A program made the translations under genes and the position numbers. The notes under the pieces were generated by a model. It was not told where the DNA came from and searched no databases. It saw only the letters and a program-made list of their open reading frames with translations. DNA of 64,000 nt from JACVRW01 sp963728155. Its GTDB lineage: Bacteria; Actinomycetota; Thermoleophilia; Solirubrobacterales; Thermoleophilaceae. Within the stretch, counting starts at the first letter, position 1, and each line of letters starts with the position of its first letter. Shown in pieces: positions 18,141-26,730 of this stretch. The DNA lies in contig CAVSJF010000006.1 of NCBI GenBank assembly GCA_963728155.1, positions 682,001 to 746,000 on the forward strand, written 5' to 3'.

Positions 18141-18168
18141 TTAGGACTCCCTAATTAGGGTACCCTAA
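18141..18168. promoter_or_regulatory. Double palindrome, candidate iron-responsive (DtxR/IdeR-like) operator
   Basis: Two adjacent 14-bp palindromes of form TTAGG-N4-CCTAA at 18141-18154 and 18155-18168; the second (TTAGGGTACCCTAA) is perfect. TTAGG/CCTAA half-sites are those of actinobacterial IdeR/DtxR boxes, although the 19-bp IdeR consensus spaces its outer halves by 9, not 4. The site ends 25 bases before the ATG of the iron-uptake lipoprotein, where bound protein would block transcription. AT-rich TATACC just upstream may be a -10 element. Confidence 0.6.
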
Positions 18169-18192
18169 CCAGCGCCTACCGGAGGTCCGCGA

Positions 18193-19294
18193 ATGACCCG
18201 TGTCACCCGTCTGCTGAGCATCGTCGCCTTCGGCGCGGCCCTGGCCCTCGTCGCCTGCGGCGAGGATGACGACCAGGCATCCGAGTCGCAGCAAGATGCA
18301 CCGGCCGCCCAGGGGGCGGACCTGGCCGCCATCAAGGACTACCTGCTCGAGCACACCGAGCGCCTGGTGACCGACACCGGGCAGATCCGGGTCAACGCGG
18401 AGGAGTACTACGCCCTGGCCAAGGCTGCGGACTTCGACTACGCACGCATGCTGAAGGAGAATCCTGAGGAGGTCGCCCGGCTGGTGAAGGCGGCGCAGGA
18501 CGGCTTCACCAAGGCCAACCCCAGCTACGAGGAGATGGAGGGCGTGGTCGCCGGCGTGCCCTCGCTGGCCGAGTACGACGTGATCATCGATGCCGGCGGC
18601 GACGCCAGCGAGCCCGACAGCGCCGTGCCCTTCGACATCACCACGCCGGCGGGCCGCACTCTCAAGCAGCCGGGCAACTTCAACTACCTGATCGAGACCA
18701 CCGCCTACGGCACGGATGAGCGGTTCCAGGCCGAAGGCCGCCGAGGCCGACCTCGACGGCGACGGCAAGGTCGAGTTCGGCGAGTCGCTGCCGGACGCCG
18801 ACTTCTACGTGGCCGCCGCCCGGGACTTCGAGAAGTACGCCAAGGAGCTCGACACCGAGGCGCGCGACTGGAAGCCGACGCCCGCCGACGCGCTCACGGC
18901 GCTCGTGGTGATGACGCCGACCATGTCGGAGTACTTCGCCGCCTGGAAGAACTCCCGCTTCATCGCCGGCGAGGGCGCGAGCGAGAACGCGTTCGTGGCC
19001 GCCTCGCGCCTGCAGGACATCGCCGACATCCTGGGCGGTCTCGTGCTGGTCTACGACAACGTGCAGCCGCTGGTGTCCAAGGCCGACCGCCAGCAGGCCC
19101 GGCAGACCAAGCAGAGCCTGGCCGAGCTGCGAGCGTTTGCGGCGGGGCTGCTGGCCGAAGAGGACTCGGGGCGCAAGTTCACCGCCGAGGAGGCCGACAC
19201 ACTCGGCTCCCAGGCCCAGGAGCGCGCTGAGGCCATCGCGGGCCAGATCACCCAGGCCGCGGCGCAGCTCAACATCGAGCTCGAGACGGGCTGA
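18193..19294 (+). CDS. EfeO-like lipoprotein with EF-hand motif (frameshifted)
   Basis: About 366 residues with one indel near 18735; ATG 18193 has GGAGG upstream. A lipoprotein signal ends in LVAC (about residues 18-21), so the protein is membrane anchored on the outside. The body is helical and acidic. Just past the frameshift is a perfect EF-hand loop, DLDGDGKVEFGE. The C-terminal half has helical repeats (FVAASRLQDIADILGGLVLVYDNV, TAEEADTLGSQAQERAEAI). Position directly before an FTR1 permease and behind an iron-type operator supports a role like EfeO/EfeM in presenting iron. Family membership is inferred from context rather than from a diagnostic motif. No DyP peroxidase (EfeB) is present nearby. 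Confidence 0.7.
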
Positions 19295-21741
19295 GGCCGG
19301 CGAAGCGCCTACTGCCACTCCTGACGGCGATCGTCCTGCTCGCAGGGCCGCTGGCCCCTGCCCAGGCGGCCCCGCCCTGGCAGGCGGCCCAGCGCGCGCA
19401 GGACCTCGTATTCGAGGCCCAGACCGCGCTGCTGCTGGACCAGGGCCGCTCGGCGCAGGCGCTGGTGCGCCGCGCGCGGCGTGAGCTGCGCGGCCCGCTC
19501 GCGCGCGGACTTCGCCGCGATGCGCCCGGCGCGCGGCGGGACGCGCTCGCCGCACTGGCTGCCGCGGAGCGGGCCGGCGGCACGGGCGACGAGATCGCGC
19601 TCGCCGCCGCACGTGGTCGCCTGCGCGCCGCGCTGCTGCGCGGCTCCTACGAGGCGACGCTGGCGGCGGTGCTCGCCGGTGACGCGCCCCGGGCCGCGAG
19701 CTGGCTGCTCCTGCGCGAATTTCGCAAGGCCACTCGCTTCACCCGCCCCGGGGTGGACGCCACGCTGGCCGTGCGCGCGTTGGGACGAGGCAATCTGAGC
19801 CCGCGCAAGGCGGCCCTCGATGTGCGCAAGGATCTGCTCGACGCCTACCAGGCCGGCCTGAGCGACCGCCTCGCCGATGCGGAGGACGCCGCCAAGCGCG
19901 GCTTCCGTGCGCGCTGGGCCCAGAGCGCCGCCGAGGCGGCCGGCCTGTGGACGCTGCTCGCGGCCGAATACGAGGGTGGCCGCGGCCGCGCCGCGGCCGC
20001 GGAAGCCACCGCCGCCTTCACGCGCCTGGAACGCAGCGCGCTGCGCGGGGAAACCGAAGCCTTCACGGCGGCGCGGGCCGAGGTGAGCGAGGCGCTCGAC
20101 GGGTTCACGGCCGCGCCCTTCACTCGCGAGGAGCAGGCTCGCCGCGCCGGCCAGCTCATTCGCTTCCTCGACCTCGTGCCCATCGAATACGACCGAGGCA
20201 CCGAGGACGGCCGGGTGACCCTCGATTTCGAGATCCAGGAGGCGGTGGCCTTCCAGGAGGGCGCCGCGTCCGCATTCTCCGACCTCGAGGGGGAGCTCTC
20301 GCAGCGCGACCCGCGCGCCACGGCGGTGGTCCAGTCCGCCATCGACCAGCTCGGCACCTACGTCGAGGAGGCCCAGGAGGGCGCAAGCGTCGCCTCCCAG
20401 GAGCAGATGGAGCGCGCCCACGGCCGCGCGAGCGACACGCTCGAGAAGCTGATTCCCGAGGAGTGGACCCTCGACGACAGCCAGTCGGACTTCGACCTGA
20501 TCGCGCTCACGCTCGACCGGGTGGAGAGCGCGGCCGCCGCGGGCCAGTACCAGCAGGCCGAGCAGGCGCGCCTCGAGGCCTACGCGTTCTTCGAGTTCGG
20601 GCCGGAGCTGAGCCTGCGCTCGATCGCGCCCGACATCACCGCGCGCGTGGAGGGCCTCGTCTGGTTCGGCGCCGACGGCGAGGAGGGCCTGGCCACGCTG
20701 ATCGCCGAGAAGAAGCCGCGGCGCGACATTCACGAGACGCGGCTGGCCCTGGACCAGGCGCTGGCCGATGGCGCCGGCGCCCTGGGTGACGGCGCCAGCA
20801 GCGCCACGGTGGTGACCAACGCCGCGGTCATCGTCTTCCGCGAGGGTCTCGAGGCGGTGCTGATCCTGGCCGCCGTGATGGCCAGCCTGAGCGGGGCCGC
20901 GCGCACCCAGCGCAGGCCGATGATGATCGGCGCGCTGCTGGCCATCTTCGCCAGCATCATCACCTACGTTCTGGCTCGCACCGTCCTGACCGAGCTGGCG
21001 AGATACGGCGAGAAGCTCGAGGCCATCGTCGGGCTGGTGGCCATAGCGGTGCTGTTGCTCGTGCTCAACTGGTTCTTCCACAAGGTCTACTGGACCGACC
21101 ACATCAAGAAGTTCAACACGCGCCGGCGGCGGCTCCTGTCGGTGGCCGGCGGCGGCCTGATCTCCGCGCAGGTGCTCGGCTTCGTGCTGCTCGGCTTCTC
21201 GACCATCTACCGGGAGGGGTTCGAGACCGTGCTCTTCCTGCAGGCGCTGGAGCTCAACTCGGGATTGGCCGTGGTGGTGGAGGGAGTGGCGCTCGGCGCG
21301 ATCGCCGTGGGCGCGGTGGCCTTCGCAACCTTCAAGCTCGAGCGAAAGCTTCCCTACAAGAAGATGCTGATCGTCACCGGCGTGCTGCTCACCGTGGTGC
21401 TGGCCATCATGGTGGGCAAGACCGTGCGCACCATGCAGGGCGTGGGTTGGCTGCCCATAACGCCGGTCGACATCGAGCTGCCGTACTGGACGGGGATCTG
21501 GCTCGGCGTCTTCCCCACCGTGGAGACGATCGTGGCCCAGGTGGCCTCGCTGTTCTTCGTTCTCGGGAGCTACTGGCTGGCCGAGCGCCTCAAGCACCGG
21601 CCCCAAGGACGACCCGTCCCGCAGCCTGCTTCCGCCGCTCGCTTCCCGTCGAACGGCGGCGCGCCGGCGCACAACGGACACGAGCCCGCCGCGTCAGAAG
21701 TGGAGCCGCGCCGGGACGAAGTTCACGAAGCCGGCCGGTAG
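19291..21741 (+). CDS. FTR1-family high-affinity iron permease with long N-terminal domain
   Basis: About 816 residues. A signal peptide (LLPLLTAIVLLAGPLAPAQA) is encoded immediately after the lipoprotein stop, but the only candidate start before it is CTG 19291, overlapping that stop as CTGA. The next standard start (GTG 19465) would remove the signal. Residues about 30-460 form a helical extracytoplasmic domain. The C-terminus is a multi-pass FTR1 domain with both iron-translocating motifs: VFREGLEAVLIL and IYREGFETVLFL. KMLIVTGVLLTVVLAIMVGKT and the last helix follow. It probably takes Fe3+ in cooperation with the upstream lipoprotein. The last 19 bases overlap the convergent RibD_C gene. 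Confidence 0.88.
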   Translation: MRPAKRLLPLLTAIVLLAGPLAPAQAAPPWQAAQRAQDLVFEAQTALLLDQGRSAQALVRRARRELRGPLARGLRRDAPGARRDALAALAAAERAGGTGDEIALAAARGRLRAALLRGSYEATLAAVLAGDAPRAASWLLLREFRKATRFTRPGVDATLAVRALGRGNLSPRKAALDVRKDLLDAYQAGLSDRLADAEDAAKRGFRARWAQSAAEAAGLWTLLAAEYEGGRGRAAAAEATAAFTRLERSALRGETEAFTAARAEVSEALDGFTAAPFTREEQARRAGQLIRFLDLVPIEYDRGTEDGRVTLDFEIQEAVAFQEGAASAFSDLEGELSQRDPRATAVVQSAIDQLGTYVEEAQEGASVASQEQMERAHGRASDTLEKLIPEEWTLDDSQSDFDLIALTLDRVESAAAAGQYQQAEQARLEAYAFFEFGPELSLRSIAPDITARVEGLVWFGADGEEGLATLIAEKKPRRDIHETRLALDQALADGAGALGDGASSATVVTNAAVIVFREGLEAVLILAAVMASLSGAARTQRRPMMIGALLAIFASIITYVLARTVLTELARYGEKLEAIVGLVAIAVLLLVLNWFFHKVYWTDHIKKFNTRRRRLLSVAGGGLISAQVLGFVLLGFSTIYREGFETVLFLQALELNSGLAVVVEGVALGAIAVGAVAFATFKLERKLPYKKMLIVTGVLLTVVLAIMVGKTVRTMQGVGWLPITPVDIELPYWTGIWLGVFPTVETIVAQVASLFFVLGSYWLAERLKHRPQGRPVPQPASAARFPSNGGAPAHNGHEPAASEVEPRRDEVHEAGR

Positions 21742-22313
21742 GTGCAGATCAGCACCCCCGTAGGGGCGGTCACGGCGGAAACGAGCTCGAGCGGCCGGGC
21801 TTGGCCGTCCTCGGGGAAGATCCGCTTGCCGCCGCCGAGCAGGATCGGCTCGATCATGAGCCGGTACTCGTCCACGAGGTCGTGCTCGACCAACTGGGCT
21901 GCGAGCGACGAGCTGCCCATCACCTGAAGCCCCTGGCCATCGCGCTCGCGCAGCTCGCTCACAGCGCCGATCGCGTCGTCGGCGGGGAGCAGGGTGGAGC
22001 CCGGCCAGGTCATGTCGTCCTCGCTGAGCGTGCGGGAGGCCACGTACTTGGTGATCTCGTTCATGCGGTCGGCGAACGGATCGCCCCCGCGCTCCGGCCA
22101 GGCCGCCGCCATGCCCTGCCAGGTGCGCCGCCCGAACAGCAGCGCCTCCGTCCTCGTCATGACGTCGTCGATCGCCGGCCCCATCGCCTCGACGTCGAAG
22201 TAGGGATGGGACCAACCGCCGTGGGCAAACCCGCCGTCGGTGTCCTCCTCGCTCCCACCGGGAGCCTGAACCACGCCGTCGAGGGTCATGAAGTCGCTGA
22301 GGATGATCTGCAT
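21723..22313 (-). CDS. Dihydrofolate reductase-like (RibD C-terminal) protein
   Basis: 196 residues, ATG 22313. The RibD_C/DHFR-like fold is seen in MQIILSDFMTLDGVVQAPGG, then LLFGRRTWQGMAAAWP, VASRTLSEDDMTWPGS, QVMGSSSLAAQLVEHDLVDEY and IEPILLGGGKRIFPE. These proteins are common in actinobacteria as the last member of ArsR-SRPBCC-RibD_C operons, exactly as here. They bind NADPH by homology, but substrates are not established. Its gene end overlaps the convergent FTR1 gene. Confidence 0.88.
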   Translation of the reverse strand: MQIILSDFMTLDGVVQAPGGSEEDTDGGFAHGGWSHPYFDVEAMGPAIDDVMTRTEALLFGRRTWQGMAAAWPERGGDPFADRMNEITKYVASRTLSEDDMTWPGSTLLPADDAIGAVSELRERDGQGLQVMGSSSLAAQLVEHDLVDEYRLMIEPILLGGGKRIFPEDGQARPLELVSAVTAPTGVLICTYRPAS

Positions 22314-22324
22314 CTCGTTGCTCC

Positions 22325-22765
22325 TTAGATCGTTGAGTCCAGGTGATCCGCGAGCTTGTCCAGCTGCTGGGCCCAGCCGGCCTGAGCCTGCTCGGCCATC
22401 TCGTCCGTGGCGTCGCCCGCGAAGTGCGTGGTCATCTCGGTGCGGTCGCCGAGGTCGGCGAAGGTCACGGTCACCTCGCCGGCGCCCAGACCGCGCTGGG
22501 CCTGCCAGCCGAACACCAGCTGCTCGGGCTCGACCACGTCGCGAAAGGCCATGTCCGAGGGGAACTCTGTCCCGTCCGCGTCCAGGACCATGGTCAGCCG
22601 GAACACGCCGCCGGGCCGAACGTCCATCTCGATGGTCTCGAACGGAGTGGTAATGCCCTGAGGGCCCCACCAGCGGGCGAGCTGCTCGGGCTCCGTCCAG
22701 GCCTTCCAGACCAACTCCCGCGGAGCGTCCAGGACGTGGCTCAATGTGAACTCCCGGCGCTTCAC
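22325..22765 (-). CDS. SRPBCC (AHSA1/START-like) protein
   Basis: About 146 residues starting at GTG 22765, whose start overlaps the ArsR stop as GTGA. AHSA1-type hydrophobic-ligand fold: FTLSHVLDAPRELVWKAWTEPEQLARWWGP, GGVFRLTMV, VTVTFADLGDRTEMT, and C-terminal GWAQQLDKLADHL. This family often pairs with ArsR repressors and modulates or senses a small hydrophobic ligand. A longer in-frame start inside ArsR is rejected because it lacks homology. Confidence 0.87.
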   Translation of the reverse strand: MKRREFTLSHVLDAPRELVWKAWTEPEQLARWWGPQGITTPFETIEMDVRPGGVFRLTMVLDADGTEFPSDMAFRDVVEPEQLVFGWQAQRGLGAGEVTVTFADLGDRTEMTTHFAGDATDEMAEQAQAGWAQQLDKLADHLDSTI

Positions 22766-23085
22766 CTCTGGATCTCCCGCAGATGGTCCTCGAGGCGGAG
22801 GTAGCTGCCCTCGAAGAACTCCCGGTAGGGCTCGAGCCAGTCGACCGCCTGCTCGAGCGGCTGGGGCGCCAGCCGACAGGGCCTCCACTGCGCCGACCGC
22901 CCCCGCGAGATCAGCTGAGCGCCCTCGAGCACCTTGAGGTGCTTGGACACCGCCGGCAGGCTCACCGGCAGTGGATCGGCCAGTTGGGTGACCGTCGCCT
23001 CGCCGTCGGCGAGCCGGCGGAGAATGGCGCGGCGCGTGGGGTTGGCGAGCGCGGCGAAGGTCCTATCCAGCTGGTCGGCGGTCAT
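22762..23085 (-). CDS. ArsR-family transcriptional regulator
   Basis: 107 residues, ATG 23085. Winged helix-turn-helix with FAALANPTRRAILRRLADGEA and recognition helix SLPAVSKHLKVLEGAQLISR. The metal-binding CxC motif of ArsR/SmtB is absent, so it belongs to the autorepressor type linked to SRPBCC proteins. It heads a three-gene operon with the SRPBCC and RibD_C genes, and probably represses it. Confidence 0.9.
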   Translation of the reverse strand: MTADQLDRTFAALANPTRRAILRRLADGEATVTQLADPLPVSLPAVSKHLKVLEGAQLISRGRSAQWRPCRLAPQPLEQAVDWLEPYREFFEGSYLRLEDHLREIQR

Positions 23086-23103
23086 ATTTAACCAGGTAGG
23101 AAA

Positions 23104-23461
23104 CTACGAGACGGGCTCGTCGGTGTCAAGCACGGTCACGTCGGCGTCGATGTCCAGGGCCCCCAGCGCCGCCGCCGCTGCGCAGTCGCCGCCGGGCCCG
23201 AGTCCTCCGGCAGATAGCCGAGCTGCTCGGAGCTGCGCGGACGCCGGCGCAACCGCCGCTTGACGCGCTCTCGGCGGCGCTGAGCGACCAGTCGTGCGAA
23301 GGTCCGCTCGGCCTCCTCGAGCCCCCATCCGCTGAAGCCGATGGCCCGGTCGAGTATCAGCAGGACCGCGGCAAAGATCAGGATCACGCCCACCGAGCCG
23401 CCCACCATCAGGGCAGCCGCGACCACAGGCCGGCCAGAATCACCAGGGGCGTCCAGCCCAT
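23104..23461 (-). CDS. Small membrane protein (two apparent frameshifts)
   Basis: Reading from ATG 23461, the segment MGWTPLVILAGL continues after a missing base near 23435 into VVAAALMVGGSVGVILIFAAVLLILDRAIG, giving two membrane helices. A strongly basic region follows (RRRERVKRRLRRRPRSSEQLGYLPEDSG). A second shift near 23200 would give a tail ALGALDIDADVTVLDTDEPVS ending at 23104. No family is recognised. The repaired model is inference; the middle frame alone (23136-23426) is the minimum supported. Confidence 0.45.
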
Positions 23462-23521
23462 GGAGACATTGTGTGGCAAACCGAACCTGGCCCGGCCGCT
23501 GCCTTCGCTAGCGTCGTGCCA

Positions 23522-24499
23522 ATGTCAGATGATGCGATCGTCGTAGAGGGACTCGAGAAGTCCTACGGCTCGGTGCGTGCTCTGTGTGGAGTCGATTTCG
23601 CGGCTCCCACGGGCAGTGTGCTCGGCCTGCTCGGGCCCAACGGCGCCGGCAAGACCACCGCGGTGAGAATTCTCGCCACGCTGCTCGAGCCCGACGGCGG
23701 CAGCGCCCGCGTGGTCGGGCTCGACGCGGTGCGCGACGCGGCGAAGCTGCGGACCAAGATCGGCCTCGCGGGCCAGTACGCGGCCGTCGACGAGAACCTG
23801 ACCGGCTTCGAGAACCTGGACATGGTCGGCCGGCTCTACCACCTGGGCCGCTCCGATGCGCGCGCCCGAGCCGAGGAGCTGCTCGAGCTCTTCGAGCTCT
23901 CCGACGCCGCCAAGCGCCCGGTGAAGACGTACTCGGGCGGCATGCGCCGGCGACTCGACCTGGCTGCCGCACTCGTGGTGCGCCCGCCGGTGCTCTTCCT
24001 CGACGAGCCCACCACCGGCCTCGACCCCCGCAGCCGCCTCGGCATGTGGGAGACGATCGAGCGTCGCGCGGCGGCCGGGACCACCGTGCTCCTGACCACG
24101 CAGTACCTCGACGAGGCCGACCGCCTCGCCGATCGTATCGTGGTCATCGACCACGGCACGGTGATCGCCGAGGGCACATCGGACGAGCTGAAGGACCGCG
24201 TGGGCGGCGAGCGGCTCGAGGTGCGGCTGGAGGACCCCGGCGACGCCGAAAGGGCGATGTCGGTGCTGGCCGAGATCTCCGCCGAGCCCCCGTCGCGCGA
24301 CGATCAGGTGGTCCGGGCCGTGATACACCACCGCTCGGGCGTGATCGCGGAGGCCGTTCGCCGTCTCGACGAGGCGGACGTGGGCATCGATGACATCGCG
24401 CTCCGCCGGCCGACGCTCGACGACGTGTTCATCGCCCTGACCGGCCGCAGCGCCGAGGAAGAAGCCGAGGCCGAGGCGCGTGAGGAGGCCTACGCATGA
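23522..24499 (+). CDS. ABC exporter ATPase, DrrA-type
   Basis: 325 residues from ATG 23522. Walker A GPNGAGKTT (about residues 38-46), signature YSGGMRRRLDLA, Walker B VLFLDEPTTGLD and an H-loop-equivalent in TTQYLDEADRL. The C-terminal about 100 residues form the DUF4162-type domain of daunorubicin-resistance ATPases, ending RRPTLDDVFIALTG. It energises the membrane protein encoded next, whose ATG overlaps this stop. Substrate is likely a drug or lipid; unknown. Confidence 0.92.
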   Translation: MSDDAIVVEGLEKSYGSVRALCGVDFAAPTGSVLGLLGPNGAGKTTAVRILATLLEPDGGSARVVGLDAVRDAAKLRTKIGLAGQYAAVDENLTGFENLDMVGRLYHLGRSDARARAEELLELFELSDAAKRPVKTYSGGMRRRLDLAAALVVRPPVLFLDEPTTGLDPRSRLGMWETIERRAAAGTTVLLTTQYLDEADRLADRIVVIDHGTVIAEGTSDELKDRVGGERLEVRLEDPGDAERAMSVLAEISAEPPSRDDQVVRAVIHHRSGVIAEAVRRLDEADVGIDDIALRRPTLDDVFIALTGRSAEEEAEAEAREEAYA

Positions 24500-25272
24500 G
24501 CGCGCTGGCGATGACGTTCTCCGACACGCTGGTGCTCGCCCGGCGCAACCTCAAGCGCATCCCGCGCCAGCCCGACCTGCTGATCGCCTACACGGTCCAG
24601 CCCGTGATGTTCGTGCTCCTGTTCGTCTACGTCTTCGGCGGCGCGATCGTGACGCCGGGGTTCGACTACGTCGACTTCCTGATGCCGGGCATCATCGCCC
24701 AGTCGATCGCGTTCGGCGGCTTTGTCACGGCGCTCGGGCTCTCCGAGGACGTGCAGAAGGGGCTAATCGACCGCTTTCGGTCCCTTCCGATGTCGCGCGC
24801 CGCCGTGCTCACCGGGCGGACGGGCTCCGACATCGTGCTCAACTGCCTGTCGCTGGTCGTGCTGTTCACCGTTGGCTTCGCCGCGGGATTCAACTTCGTG
24901 GGGGCCACCGCGGGCGAGATCGCCCTCGGCATCTTCCTGCTGCTGTTGCTGGGCTATGCCTTCTCCTGGATCTTCGCCCTGGTGGGGCTGTTCTCGTCCT
25001 CGCCCGAGACCGCGAACGCCATCGGCTTCACGGCGATCTTCCCGCTTACCTTCGCGTCCTCGATGTTCGTGCCCGCCGAGACGATGCCCGAGCCCCTGCG
25101 TTCATTCGCCGAGGCCAACCCGTTCACGACCATCACCGATGCCCTGCGCTCGCTGTGGCTCGATACGCCGCCGCACAGCGATATCTGGATGGCCTTCGTG
25201 TGGTGCGTGGGGCTGATCGCGGTGTTCGCCCCGCTCGCCGTCGCGCGCTATCGGCGCGTGTCGGCTCGCTGA
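24496..25272 (+). CDS. ABC-2 type permease, DrrB-type
   Basis: 258 residues starting in an ATGA overlap with the ATPase gene. Six hydrophobic segments. Typical ABC-2 motifs are PVMFVLLFVYVFGGAI near the N-terminus, DFLMPGIIAQSIAFGGFVTALGLSEDVQKGLIDRFRSLPMSR in the middle, and FASSMFVPAETMPEPLRSF before the last helices (given in parts, positions about 35-210). It forms the membrane half of the DrrAB exporter. Transcription ends against the convergent polyamine operon, one base from its last gene. Confidence 0.9.
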   Translation: MSALAMTFSDTLVLARRNLKRIPRQPDLLIAYTVQPVMFVLLFVYVFGGAIVTPGFDYVDFLMPGIIAQSIAFGGFVTALGLSEDVQKGLIDRFRSLPMSRAAVLTGRTGSDIVLNCLSLVVLFTVGFAAGFNFVGATAGEIALGIFLLLLLGYAFSWIFALVGLFSSSPETANAIGFTAIFPLTFASSMFVPAETMPEPLRSFAEANPFTTITDALRSLWLDTPPHSDIWMAFVWCVGLIAVFAPLAVARYRRVSAR

Positions 25273-26730
25273 TCAGCGCCCGGCGATAGCCACCGTCCCG
25301 CCGAGGACGCCGCTGTAGAGAACGCCGGTGGGGCCGATGGCGAGCCCGGCGTAGTGCACGTTGAACAGCAGGCCCGTGCCGATCAGCCGCCGCCACACCG
25401 TCCTGCCGGTGCGGAAGTCGACGGCGGTGAGGTACCAGGCGTCCGGGCTTCCCTTGGGCTTCGTGTAGAGGTAGATCAGCCCGTTGGCCAGCGACAGCTT
25501 GGGCACCGTCGAGGGGGAGATCTCAGCGCTTTTCCACACCGTCCGGCAGCCCCGGCCGTCGCGGCGGATGTCCACGCGCTCCACGCCGGGCTGGGTGGTC
25601 TGCCCGTTGGAAGTGGCGTCGGGCGGCGGGAAGTAGCCGTAGTTGTTCTCCACGATCATCGAGCGCCCGGTGGCGATGATCGAGTTCTCGGTCGCGCTCG
25701 CGCCGCGGCGAAAGACCGGTTGCTCGCACACCACGCGGCGCCGGCCGGGGGGCAGCCGCTTGGCCCGCCGCATCACCACCACCTGCATGCGGTCGGCGTT
25801 GTCGGTGATGGAGAGGTACTTCTTGCCCATGATCGTCGGGGTGGTGCCCGATCCCGCGTCGAACTGGCCGGGCTTCTTCACCCCCACGTTGTCGTAGCGC
25901 CGGCGCCAGCTGACCTTCGGCGCTCCCGAGCGGCGCGCGTCGAAGCGGTACTGGGCCACGTCGGTGACCACGAACACGCCGCCACTGTCGTCGACGGCAA
26001 ACGAGTTGCCGATCGCCTCGCCGGTTCGCTTCGTGCCGAGCACGCGCCCGCTGCGGGGATCCAGCGAACCGACCACGCCCTCGTTGCGGCTCACGAACCA
26101 GAGCCGCCCACTCCAGTCGGGCAGGGCCGAGTTGAGCTGGTCGCCCGCCGCAACCACCGAGCTCAGGTCGTAGGTCCTGACGCGGCGAAAGCTGTCCCCC
26201 TCGAGGGCGACGACGATGATCTGGCGCCCGATCGACACGACGGTGCGGTCCCGGTGATCGACGTAGAAGTAGGCGCCGCCGGGAGCCTGGAACGGGCTCA
26301 CCCCAGGCGGGATCACGCGATCGGGCAGCCTGTGGGAGGCGATCGTGTCGAGCGTCCTCGGATCCATCAGGCGCAGCTCGACGCTGGCAGCCGACACGCA
26401 GGTGGTGATGAGACGCCCACGGCGGTCGAAGGCGATCGTGATCCCGCAGGAGCCGACGCCCCCGGCACCGTCGAAGGACTGCGAGAACATCCGCATCGGC
26501 CCGCCGAGCGGACCGGATTGACGGTAGGTGTCGGTCTGGTAGGCGTCGTTGTGGACGTTGCTGCGCCCGTTCGCGGCCATGAAGGGATGGCGCGGCACGC
26601 GCGGCGCGAACACCGGCCTGGGCTCGGCGACCCTGCCGTTGAACACGTCGAGCCCGTCGAGCTCCTCCGGGACCTGGGGGATCGGCACGGCGGCGGTCAG
26701 GGCGACAGCAAGCGCAGCGACGAGGTTCAT
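25273..26730 (-). CDS. Secreted beta-propeller (PQQ-like repeat) protein
   Basis: 485 residues, ATG 26730 overlapping the stop of the HDAC gene (ATGA). N-terminal signal peptide (LVAALAVALTAAVPIP). The remainder shows repeated short beta-strand blades (GGVFVVTDVAQYRFDAR, GLIYLYTKPKGSPDAWYLTAVD, TGVLYSGVLGGTVAIAGR), the pattern of PQQ-enzyme-like propellers, but without the tryptophan-docking consensus of true quinoproteins. It may bind a ligand or be a structural scaffold. Coupling to the HDAC gene places it in the polyamine transporter operon, an unexpected partner. Confidence 0.7.
   Translation of the reverse strand: MNLVAALAVALTAAVPIPQVPEELDGLDVFNGRVAEPRPVFAPRVPRHPFMAANGRSNVHNDAYQTDTYRQSGPLGGPMRMFSQSFDGAGGVGSCGITIAFDRRGRLITTCVSAASVELRLMDPRTLDTIASHRLPDRVIPPGVSPFQAPGGAYFYVDHRDRTVVSIGRQIIVVALEGDSFRRVRTYDLSSVVAAGDQLNSALPDWSGRLWFVSRNEGVVGSLDPRSGRVLGTKRTGEAIGNSFAVDDSGGVFVVTDVAQYRFDARRSGAPKVSWRRRYDNVGVKKPGQFDAGSGTTPTIMGKKYLSITDNADRMQVVVMRRAKRLPPGRRRVVCEQPVFRRGASATENSIIATGRSMIVENNYGYFPPPDATSNGQTTQPGVERVDIRRDGRGCRTVWKSAEISPSTVPKLSLANGLIYLYTKPKGSPDAWYLTAVDFRTGRTVWRRLIGTGLLFNVHYAGLAIGPTGVLYSGVLGGTVAIAGR

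Noticed and set aside
19309..21681. Long minus-strand open frame of 790 codons
   Set aside because: It is antisense to the FTR1 gene, is rich in Arg/Gln/His typical of GC-rich shadow frames, and has no recognisable motif.
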